From JAJDXW01 sp965243335 (GTDB lineage Bacteria > Pseudomonadota > Gammaproteobacteria > HK1), in assembly GCA_965243335.1 (NCBI GenBank), contig OZ251545.1, positions 2,294,001-2,358,000 of the forward strand: a DNA stretch of 64,000 bases, read 5' to 3'. Each line of letters starts with the position of its first letter. Position 1 is the first letter of the stretch. Below the pieces are notes generated by a model. That model made no database searches and was not told the DNA's origin. It saw nothing but the letters and a program-made list of their open reading frames with translations. A program made the position numbers and the translations under genes. Positions 57,525 through 64,000 of the stretch are shown piece by piece.

Positions 57525-60326
57525 TCAAGGGCCGGGCCGTTCGATGGGCAGGGTGATCCGCGCCACCGTTCCGTGGGGCGGCAGCGAGTTGATGGCGACC
57601 GCCCCTCCCTGCTTCTCCGCGAGGCAGCGCGCGAGGGTGAGACCGACCCCGAGGGCCCCGTCCCGGGAGGTGTGGAATGGATGGAAGACGGCCTCGCGCG
57701 CCTCCTCGGGAATGCCGACGCCGTTGTCGACGATGGTGACCAGGACCTCGTCGTTCCGGCGGGACGTATGCACCCGGAGGCTCGGCGGCCGTTCGGGCCG
57801 GGCCTCGACGGCGAGCGCGGCGTTCTCGATGACCTCCGCGAGCAGCAGGCGGACGCCGGCCTGCGAGCCGGACACCTCCGGGACCGGGCGGAGGTCCCTC
57901 TCGACCGCCGCGGCGCTCTCCGCCCCGGTGGCCCGGATCGCTTCGTCGATGCAGGCGTTGACGTCGACCCGGCCCCCGTCGGCGCCTCCGCCCGGCAGGG
58001 GCGGGGACGGCGTGATCCCCTCCAGCAGGTCCTTGATGCGGCGCACGTCCCGGCGGACGTCCGGCGTAGCGCCGGAAGCCGCGCCGGGCCCCGCGTCCGG
58101 GCCGCCCCACCCGGCGCGGAGGTCCACGATCGCGGCCCCGGCCCCCAGCGCTTCGCGGAGCCGGCGCCGGGTCTCCGGCAGGGACTCCGCGCGGGAGGCG
58201 GGCCGCATCGTGGACGCGAGCCCCTCTTCCGGGGCGGGGAGCGGGGCTTCCTCCTCGTCCGCAAGCGACGCCTCCTCGGCCTCGCCGTCGTCAGGAGCCT
58301 CCTCCCCGACCGTCACGACCTCCCCGCCGACCGGCGGCCACACATCGCCGACCGGCCCCGCCGGCGCGGCCAGGGTCCCGGACCCGGAAGGCAAGACTTC
58401 CTCCTCATCCGCAAGCGACGCCTCCTCGGCCTCGCCGTCGGCAGGAGCCTCCTCCCCCACCGTCACCACCTCCCCGCCGGCCGGTGGCCACACATCGCCC
58501 ACCGGCCCCACCGGCGCAGCCAGGGTTCCAGACCCGGAAGGCAAGGCTTCCTCCCCCTCCGCAAGCGGCGCATCTTCGGACTCGCCGCCGCCGGGAGCCT
58601 CCTCCCCGACCGTCACGACCTCCCCGCCGACCGGCGGCCACACGTCGCCGACCGGCCCCGCCGGCCCGGCAAGGGATTCGGACCCGGCAGGCAAGGCTTC
58701 CTCCCCCTCCGCAAGCGGCGACTCCTCGGCCTCCCCGTCGGCGGGAACCTCCTCCCCCACCGTCACGATCTCCCCTTCGACCGGCGGCCATTCCTCGCCG
58801 GCCGGCGCCGCCGGCGCGGCCAGGGTCCCGAACCCGGAAGGCAGGGCTTCCTCCTCGTCCGCGAGCGGCGCCTCTCCGGCCTCGCCGCCCACGGGAGCCT
58901 CCTCCCCGGCCGTCGCGACCTCCCCACCACCCGGCGGCCCCCCTTCGGCCGAGGCCGGAGCAGGGTCGTTGATGCGGAGCAGCAAATCCCGGATGGACTG
59001 GAGCTCGTCGTCGGGGGGGACGGAGACGGAGGCGGCCGACGAATCCTCGGGCCGGGCCGGCGGCTCATCCTCCCCGAACGGGGCGCCGTCCTCGGTGAAC
59101 ACGGCCTCCTCGCCGGGGTCGGCGAAGGCCGGAGCTTCGCCCCCCGCCGGCGCATCGTCCCTCCTGGCCGGCCGTTCCTCCCTCTCGCCGGGCTCGACCT
59201 CCCCGACGGCGGCGTCGGCGTCAGCGTCGGCAACAGCCGGCGGCTCGTCCTGCCCGAACGCCTCCTTCTCCTCCCCCTCCGCCTTCTCCTCCTCCTTCTC
59301 CCCCTTCTCCTCCTCCCCTCCGTCCGGCGCATCGGCCCCGAGGGCGAGCACGGGGTCCGGGGGACCGGCCACCGCCGGCGCCTCCGGCGGAGACTCGAAC
59401 CGCAAGGCGGAATCCACGGCCGCCTCCGGCGTCGGGGCTGGCTCCGTCGGGGACTGGAACGCATCGTCGAACGCGGGCGGGCCGCCCCGGGACCTCTGCC
59501 GCCACAGGAGCACGACCCAGAACACCGCCAGCGCGCCGACCACGACCGCCATGGCGCGCTGGTAGTACGCCGCCGCGACCTCCCTCCGGTTCAGCTCCGC
59601 CTCCAGGCGGGTGGCGATCCGGTTCGTCGCCTCGGAGAGGTCGTTCGAGGTGGCCTCGCGGAACAGCGCTTCCGCGGGCTCCTTGCGGTCGAGCAGGACC
59701 TCGCCGTGGGAGAGGAAGTCCATCACCGCGTTGGCGACCGGCAGCGGATACCTCCCGCTCGCCGCGTGCAGCGCCTGCAGGCGGGCGCCGAGACGCGACC
59801 GGCCCGCATCGGACGGCTGCATGAGGTACGTGCTCATGTCGCTGGCGATGGCCGAGACCGCCCGCGCCAGGCCGCCGACGTCCGCGGCTTCGGCCTGCTG
59901 CACCAGGTTCGTCGCCGCGAGCGGAAAGTAGTTCGTGGAGGCGCGCACCACCGCGTACTCGGCCTTGAAGCGCTCGATGCGCTCCTCCTTGGCGGCGACC
60001 GTGTTCGAGTACGCGGCGAGGTCGCCCGCCAGCCGCTCCGGCAGGTCCGGGATCTGCCGCACCGACGCCGCCAGGTTCTGCTTCAAGCGGTTCATGCGCG
60101 GGACGAAGAAGCCCAGGGAGTCGAAGTCGGCCAGCGGGTCGGACTTCACGCGGGCGGTCTCGATGCTCCATTTGGAGGAGAGCTGCTCGACGTCCCGCAG
60201 GAGGGCCAGGGTCGTCCGGTACTGGGCCTCGGCGCCGCCGCTTCCGCCGAGCGCGTACAGGGCGCCGACCGCGGCCAGCGCGAGGACGGTGACGGTCGCC
60301 CCGAGGAGGACGGCCCCGAGCTTCAC
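57525..60326 (-). CDS. Giant membrane sensor with helical periplasmic domain, acidic repeats and HATPase domain
   Basis: This 933-residue protein starts at GTG 60324–60326, overlapping the cytochrome c peroxidase stop by GTGA. It has a membrane helix at 4–25 and a periplasmic helical domain (VEQLSSKWSIETARVKSDPL, ERIERFKAEYAVVRASTNYF). A second helix is at about 256–274. A roughly 480-residue very acidic, Pro/Gly-rich linker contains 50-residue tandem repeats. The C-terminal HATPase domain is at about 775–933 (VIENAALAVEA, DNGVGIPEE, GVGLTLARCLAEKQGG). No phosphoacceptor His box is evident. Coupling with the peroxidase suggests redox or peroxide sensing in the periplasm. Confidence 0.8.
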   Translation of the reverse strand: MKLGAVLLGATVTVLALAAVGALYALGGSGGAEAQYRTTLALLRDVEQLSSKWSIETARVKSDPLADFDSLGFFVPRMNRLKQNLAASVRQIPDLPERLAGDLAAYSNTVAAKEERIERFKAEYAVVRASTNYFPLAATNLVQQAEAADVGGLARAVSAIASDMSTYLMQPSDAGRSRLGARLQALHAASGRYPLPVANAVMDFLSHGEVLLDRKEPAEALFREATSNDLSEATNRIATRLEAELNRREVAAAYYQRAMAVVVGALAVFWVVLLWRQRSRGGPPAFDDAFQSPTEPAPTPEAAVDSALRFESPPEAPAVAGPPDPVLALGADAPDGGEEEKGEKEEEKAEGEEKEAFGQDEPPAVADADADAAVGEVEPGEREERPARRDDAPAGGEAPAFADPGEEAVFTEDGAPFGEDEPPARPEDSSAASVSVPPDDELQSIRDLLLRINDPAPASAEGGPPGGGEVATAGEEAPVGGEAGEAPLADEEEALPSGFGTLAAPAAPAGEEWPPVEGEIVTVGEEVPADGEAEESPLAEGEEALPAGSESLAGPAGPVGDVWPPVGGEVVTVGEEAPGGGESEDAPLAEGEEALPSGSGTLAAPVGPVGDVWPPAGGEVVTVGEEAPADGEAEEASLADEEEVLPSGSGTLAAPAGPVGDVWPPVGGEVVTVGEEAPDDGEAEEASLADEEEAPLPAPEEGLASTMRPASRAESLPETRRRLREALGAGAAIVDLRAGWGGPDAGPGAASGATPDVRRDVRRIKDLLEGITPSPPLPGGGADGGRVDVNACIDEAIRATGAESAAAVERDLRPVPEVSGSQAGVRLLLAEVIENAALAVEARPERPPSLRVHTSRRNDEVLVTIVDNGVGIPEEAREAVFHPFHTSRDGALGVGLTLARCLAEKQGGAVAINSLPPHGTVARITLPIERPGP
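58250..58926. repeat. 150-bp coding tandem repeats (about 4.5 copies)
   Basis: This is a tandem array with a 150-base period inside the sensor linker. Each unit encodes 50 residues of the form EEALPSGSGTLAAPVGPVGD followed by VWPPxGGEVVTVGEEAPADG and EAEEASLADE. There are four full units plus a half unit at the 5' end of the coding direction. The two units nearest the C terminus are nearly identical in DNA, pointing to recent expansion. Confidence 0.85.
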
Positions 60327-61297
60327 GGCGCCAGCTCCTCGGACTCGCCCACCAGGGTCTCGATGAACGCGACGATCGCCTCCTTGTCCTCGTCCGGCGC
60401 CTCCCGCCCCAACTGGAACTCGAACATGGCGTCGACCGCGTCGCGCAGGGTCGCGGCGCTCCCGTCGTGCAGGTAGGGGGCGGTCAGGGCGGCCATCCGC
60501 AGGCTCGGGACCTTGAACGAATGGCGGTCGGCGGCGTTGCCGGTGACGTTGTAGCGGCCGAAGTCGGCCTCGGTGATGTTGCCCCGCCTCTTGAAGTACT
60601 CGTTGAGCACCCCGAACCGCTGGAACATGTTGCCGCCCACGTTCCTCCCCTGGTGGCAGGACACGCATCCGTAGCTCTTGAACAGGGCGTAGCCGCGCTG
60701 CTCGTGCTCGCTCAGGGCGTCGTCGTTCCCGTTCAGCCACTGGTCGAAGCGGCTGTTCGGGGTGGTGAGGGACCGCACGAACTCCGCGAGCGCGTCCCGG
60801 ACGCTGTTGCGGTCGATGCCGTCGGGGTAGATCGCCTCGAAGAGGCCGGGATACCGCTCGTCCCGGTAGAGCTTGGCGACCACCTCCGGCCAGAGGCTCC
60901 CCATCTCGATCGGGGACTGCACCGGCCCGTCCGCCTGCTGCACGAGATCGGCCGCCCGGCCGTCCCAGAACTGCTTGAAGTTGAAGCCGGCGTTGAACAC
61001 GGTAGGGGAGTTGATCACCCCCCGCTTCCCCCCGATCCCGATCGAGACCCGGCGGCCGTCATCGCCGCCGGCCCGCAGGTCGTGGCAGCTCGCGCACGAG
61101 ACGGCGCCGTCCTTGGACAGCAGGGGGTCGTGGAACAGCCGCCTCCCGAGCGCCGCCTTCGCCGCGTCCACCTCGACCTCCGCGGGGATCGGCTTGATGG
61201 GCTCGCCGACGCGCGGCTCGGCCGCGAGGCCGGCCCCGCAGCCGAAGGCCAGCGCCGCCGCCGGCGCAAGGCCGAACGCCGAGACTTTCCATCTCAT
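60323..61297 (-). CDS. Di-haem cytochrome c peroxidase (CcpA/MauG family)
   Basis: This periplasmic peroxidase reduces H2O2 with electrons from cytochrome c. From ATG 61295–61297 it has 324 residues and an N-terminal signal peptide (MRWKVSAFGLAPAAALAFGC to LAAEPR). The two haem motifs are CASCH (Cys68, Cys71, His72) and CVSCH (Cys211, Cys214, His215). Typical LFHDPLLSKDGAVSC, INSPTVFNAGFN and FKVPSLRMAALTAPYLHDG segments follow. An upstream GTG at 61325–61327 would add ten residues. It is the first gene of the sensor operon. Confidence 0.93.
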   Translation of the reverse strand: MRWKVSAFGLAPAAALAFGCGAGLAAEPRVGEPIKPIPAEVEVDAAKAALGRRLFHDPLLSKDGAVSCASCHDLRAGGDDGRRVSIGIGGKRGVINSPTVFNAGFNFKQFWDGRAADLVQQADGPVQSPIEMGSLWPEVVAKLYRDERYPGLFEAIYPDGIDRNSVRDALAEFVRSLTTPNSRFDQWLNGNDDALSEHEQRGYALFKSYGCVSCHQGRNVGGNMFQRFGVLNEYFKRRGNITEADFGRYNVTGNAADRHSFKVPSLRMAALTAPYLHDGSAATLRDAVDAMFEFQLGREAPDEDKEAIVAFIETLVGESEELAP

Positions 61298-61346
61298 GGA
61301 TTCCGGAACTCTACCCGCCCACTTCACCGGCCTCCTGCCCCGGGCG

Positions 61347-62324
61347 CTACCTCCCGAGCGAGCTCAGGGCCTGCATCGCGGTCAGGAACGCGGGGCCCGC
61401 GACCAGCAGGATGGTGCCCGGCACGACGAAGGCCAGCATGGGCAGGGTCATCAGCACCGGCAGGCGCTCCGCGCGGGCCGTGGACTGCGAGGCCCGCTCG
61501 TCGCGCTCGCTCCCCGCGATGTTCTTCATCGACTGGGTGAGCGGGGTGCCGTAGCGGTCGCTCTGGAGCAGGGTCAGCGCGAGGTTGCGCAAGCCCTGGA
61601 CGGGGCTGCGCTCGTGGAAGTCCTGGAGCACGGCGCGCCGGTTGGCGCCGAGGCGCAGCTCCGCCTCCATCAGCCGGAACTCCCGGGCGAGGCTCGGCTC
61701 GATGGAGGCCAGCTCGTCGGACACGGTGAGGAGCGCGCGCTCGAAGGTGAGCCCCGCCTCGAGGGACATCACCATGAGGTCGAAGGCGTCCGGGAGCGCG
61801 GCGGACATCCCGCGCGTGCGCCGGTTCTTCAGCGACCGGAGCACGTACTCCGGCGCGACGCTGCCGGCGATCAGCCCCCCCGCCGCCACGAGGGCGACGA
61901 CCAGGCCGCTCCCGGCGAGCGCCTCCTGCCCGGCCGCGAGGAGGCCGGCGCCCGCGCCCACGACGACGGCCGCCGCCAGCTTGGCCGAGAGGAGCAGGGA
62001 GAGCGCGTCCGGCTGCCCGAAGCCGGCGTGGCGCAGTTGGGTCACGAGCTTCTCGCGCTCCGCGGCCCCGACGGGGACCAGCATCGAGCCGACCCGGAGG
62101 ATCCCGAGCCCGGCCGCCCGGAGGGAGAAGCGGAGGTCGCCTCCCGCCCCCCCCTCGCGCGCCTCGGGCCGCGGGGCGACCGTGAGCGCGGCCTTGCGCG
62201 GCGCGGCGAGCCTCCGGTCGAACGCCAGCGTCCGCCGGGTCTCGCGCACGACCAGCGCCGCCAGCGCCATCAGCACCGCGCCGCTCACCCCCACCGTGAC
62301 CAGCAACAACGCCTGCCGCGTCAC
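61347..62324 (-). CDS. tadC: Tad pilus inner-membrane platform protein TadC (type II secretion F family)
   Basis: This 325-residue polytopic protein has an N-terminal helix, a cytoplasmic stretch and the GspF-type domain (MSAALPDAFDLMVMSLEAGL, ALLTVSDELASIEPSLAREF, RYGTPLTQSMKN). C-terminal helices include LPMLAFVVPGTILLVAGPAF. GTG 62322–62324 is the start, 19 bases after the tadB stop. It forms the assembly platform with TadB for Flp/Tad pili. Confidence 0.93.
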   Translation of the reverse strand: MTRQALLLVTVGVSGAVLMALAALVVRETRRTLAFDRRLAAPRKAALTVAPRPEAREGGAGGDLRFSLRAAGLGILRVGSMLVPVGAAEREKLVTQLRHAGFGQPDALSLLLSAKLAAAVVVGAGAGLLAAGQEALAGSGLVVALVAAGGLIAGSVAPEYVLRSLKNRRTRGMSAALPDAFDLMVMSLEAGLTFERALLTVSDELASIEPSLAREFRLMEAELRLGANRRAVLQDFHERSPVQGLRNLALTLLQSDRYGTPLTQSMKNIAGSERDERASQSTARAERLPVLMTLPMLAFVVPGTILLVAGPAFLTAMQALSSLGR

Positions 62325-62343
62325 CGCGCCGCCCTCCCCCGCC

Positions 62344-63312
62344 CTATCCCTGGCCGCGCGCGGCGATGGTCCGCGCGACGAAGATGCCGAAGACGATCAG
62401 CGCGACCCCCGCGCGCAGCAGGTTCGTCCCTTCCTCGGTGTTGAACAGCATGTCCACCGAGTCCGGCGCGGTGAACTTCTGTACGACCAGCACCAGGACC
62501 GGCATCACGCTCAATATGAGCAGGGTCACGCGGGTCTGGGCGGTCGACGCGCGCACCTTGAGGGCCGTCTTGTTCCGGTCCCGCAGGGTGTCCGCGAGGT
62601 TCGCGAACGCGACCGAGACCCGGCCCCCCGAGCGGCGCTGCAAGCGGATGACGGCCGCGAACATGGTGAACTCGGCGATCCGCACCCGCTCGGCGACCGC
62701 GCGGAGGGCGCTGTCGGCGTCGAGTCCGGCCGCCAGCCGGTCGCGGACGTCCCGCAGGATCGGGCCGGCCGGCGCCGGGGTGTCCTCCGCGGCCACGTTG
62801 ATCGCCTCCAGCGCCGGCACCCCGGCGGTGGCGAGCCGGGCGATCTGGTCGACGGTCTCGGGAAACTGGCGGATGAACGCGGTGACCTGGTGCGCGTGGA
62901 GCCACGACAGGGAGTACCAGCCGGCCAGCCCCCCGGCCGCCGCGAGGGCGGGGAAGGTCCACCAGCCGGACGGCGCGCTCAGGAACCAGAGCGAGAACCA
63001 CCCCGCGCCCCCCGCCGCGAGCCCGAAGCCGATCCCCTTGGCGACGGCGCGCGGGGGGTCGAGCAGCGGGTAGCGGGCTTCGAGGACGGCCCACAGGCCC
63101 GCGAGCCACCGGCGGCGCTCCTGCGGGCGGAACACGCTCTCCTCGCTCGCCGGCCCCGCCTCCGCGGCGACGGGGCCGGCGAGCGGGGCGGCGGCGAGGG
63201 CGAGCCGGCGGCGCAGCTCCCGGTCCCCGCCCCGCCGCCACGCCAGCCACACCGCCCCCGCGCCGAGCAGGGAGACGCCCCACACCGCGGCGGCAAGGGC
63301 GAACGGGCTCAT
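62344..63312 (-). CDS. tadB: Tad pilus inner-membrane platform protein TadB (type II secretion F family)
   Basis: This 322-residue protein has an N-terminal helix, two mid helices and the F-domain FIRQFPETVDQIARLATAGV, followed by GRVSVAFANLADTLRDR and C-terminal helices (VTLLILSVMPVLVLVVQKF). ATG 63310–63312 overlaps the tadA stop by ATGA. It is the partner of TadC in the pilus platform. Confidence 0.93.
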   Translation of the reverse strand: MSPFALAAAVWGVSLLGAGAVWLAWRRGGDRELRRRLALAAAPLAGPVAAEAGPASEESVFRPQERRRWLAGLWAVLEARYPLLDPPRAVAKGIGFGLAAGGAGWFSLWFLSAPSGWWTFPALAAAGGLAGWYSLSWLHAHQVTAFIRQFPETVDQIARLATAGVPALEAINVAAEDTPAPAGPILRDVRDRLAAGLDADSALRAVAERVRIAEFTMFAAVIRLQRRSGGRVSVAFANLADTLRDRNKTALKVRASTAQTRVTLLILSVMPVLVLVVQKFTAPDSVDMLFNTEEGTNLLRAGVALIVFGIFVARTIAARGQG

Positions 63313-64000
63313 TCGGCCGCCTCCCCGACCCGGGGGTCGGCCTGGAGGGCGTCGAGGAGCGGCTCGCGCAGCCCCGCCGCGTCGACCGCCTCCATCCACG
63401 ACGGCTGCCTGCCGGAGCACTCGAAGACGTGCTCCCCGTCGCCCGGCCGGCGGCGCCACATCTCCTCGGTGGTGACCACGTCGTTCTCGATCCCGACCAC
63501 GTTGGTGACGCTGGTCACGCAGCGGTGCCCGGTGCGAAGGCGCGCGAGCTGCACCACGAGGTCCACGCTCGACGCGATCTGGCGGCGGATCGCCCCGAGG
63601 GGGAGGTCTCCGTTCCCCATCATCAGCATGTTCTCGAGCCGTACGAGGGCGTCGCGCGGGCTGTTCGCGTGCAGGGTGCACATCGAGCCGGGGTGGCCGG
63701 TGTTCATCGCCTGGAGCATCTCGATCGCTTCCTCGCCGCGCACCTCGCCCACGATGATGCGGTCCGGACGCATCCGCAGGGTGTTCGCCAGCAGGTCGCG
63801 CATCGTCACCTGGCCGGTGCCTTCCGCGCTCATGGTCCTCGTCTCCAGGCGGACCACGTGCGGCTGCTGGAGCTGCAGCTCCGCCGCGTCCTCGATGGTG
63901 ACGAGCCGTTCGGTGTCCTCGATCTCCCGCGACAGCGCGTTCAGGAACGTCGTCTTGCCGGCCCCGGTGCCGCCGCTGATGAGCAGGTTGAGCCGCGCCT
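63309..64000 (-). CDS. tadA: Tad pilus ATPase TadA/CpaF (partial, runs off window)
   Basis: The C-terminal 230 codons of the CpaF/TadA secretion ATPase are present and the 5' end lies beyond the right edge. Near the edge is the Walker A LLISGGTGAGKTTFLN, followed by TIEDAAELQLQQPHVVRLE (Asp box). RPDRIIVGEVRGEEAIEML (Walker B), the CTLHANSPRDAL His box and a C-terminal tail follow. It powers Flp pilus assembly. Genes for prepilin and RcpA/C would be expected upstream outside the window. Confidence 0.95.
   Translation of the reverse strand, partial: ARLNLLISGGTGAGKTTFLNALSREIEDTERLVTIEDAAELQLQQPHVVRLETRTMSAEGTGQVTMRDLLANTLRMRPDRIIVGEVRGEEAIEMLQAMNTGHPGSMCTLHANSPRDALVRLENMLMMGNGDLPLGAIRRQIASSVDLVVQLARLRTGHRCVTSVTNVVGIENDVVTTEEMWRRRPGDGEHVFECSGRQPSWMEAVDAAGLREPLLDALQADPRVGEAAE

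Noticed and set aside
55464..57556. Long plus-strand frames across the OLD-like gene
   Set aside because: They are antisense to a gene with complete ATPase motifs.
58250..58926. CRISPR-like appearance of regularly spaced repeats
   Set aside because: The 150-base units are contiguous, in frame and protein coding, with no variable spacers.

Overview
The window is very GC-rich (by eye around 70%), densely coded, and most likely comes from a Gammaproteobacterium, perhaps an uncultured or host-associated one. The evidence for this is the gene order tsaE–nnrD/E–orn beside a divergent rsgA, the dnaX–ybaB–recR block, a PBP1B-type murein polymerase with an N-terminal membrane anchor, and the TAGAAT-like -10 boxes before orn and a tRNA. 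Almost all neighbouring genes overlap by ATGA or GTGA, which indicates long co-translated operons. This taxonomic placement is inference.

Region 1 (0.3–11.1 kb) is housekeeping: tRNA modification (tsaE), NAD(P)HX repair, oligoribonuclease, RsgA, RecR, YbaB and DnaX. Upstream of dnaX in the same overlapping chain are hydantoinase/oxoprolinase genes hyuA and hyuB and a sarcosine-oxidase-gamma-like gene. Region 2 (11.1–15.9 kb) is an accessory patch. It holds decayed Uma2 and Opp-ATPase remnants, a two-gene AAA15 ATPase + DUF4276/TOPRIM-like cassette that looks like defence, and a peroxiredoxin-like gene whose peroxidatic Cys codon is an in-frame TGA followed by a SECIS-like hairpin. It is probably a selenoprotein. 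Region 3 (15.2–28 kb) holds a methyltransferase, mrcB, an ArsS-like radical SAM enzyme with two partner glycosyltransferase-like genes, tRNA-Ala(CGC), a CaiB-type CoA-transferase, tRNA-Arg(CCU), two Uma2 genes, a broken VapC, an aminotransferase and an NtaA-type monooxygenase.

Region 4 (28–32.5 kb) is a defence-like island: an AAA/DUF4143 ATPase with an operator-like palindrome at its start codon, then McrB and McrC. Region 5 (32.5–40.7 kb) holds an operon with a single-chain biotin-dependent acyl-CoA carboxylase, a small membrane protein, an MrpD/NuoL-like antiporter subunit and an LLM oxidoreductase. It is followed by a tandem duplication encoding two membrane-anchored proteins that differ in the number of 11-residue coiled-coil repeats. 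Region 6 (40.7–53 kb) is catabolic: a second hyuA/hyuB pair, an M20 peptidase/deacylase, a HutI-like amidohydrolase, pyruvate carboxylase and an orphan third hyuA.

Region 7 (53–61.3 kb) pairs a di-haem cytochrome c peroxidase with a giant sensor (periplasmic helical domain, two membrane helices, acidic 50-residue tandem repeats, HATPase). An OLD-like ATPase, a palindromic repeat element and a paralogous shorter sensor follow. Region 8 (61.3–64 kb) is the end of a Tad pilus operon (tadA partial, tadB, tadC). A family of palindrome-bearing repeats occurs near 39.7, 40.6 and 55.3 kb. No rRNA, CRISPR array or complete transposase was seen.
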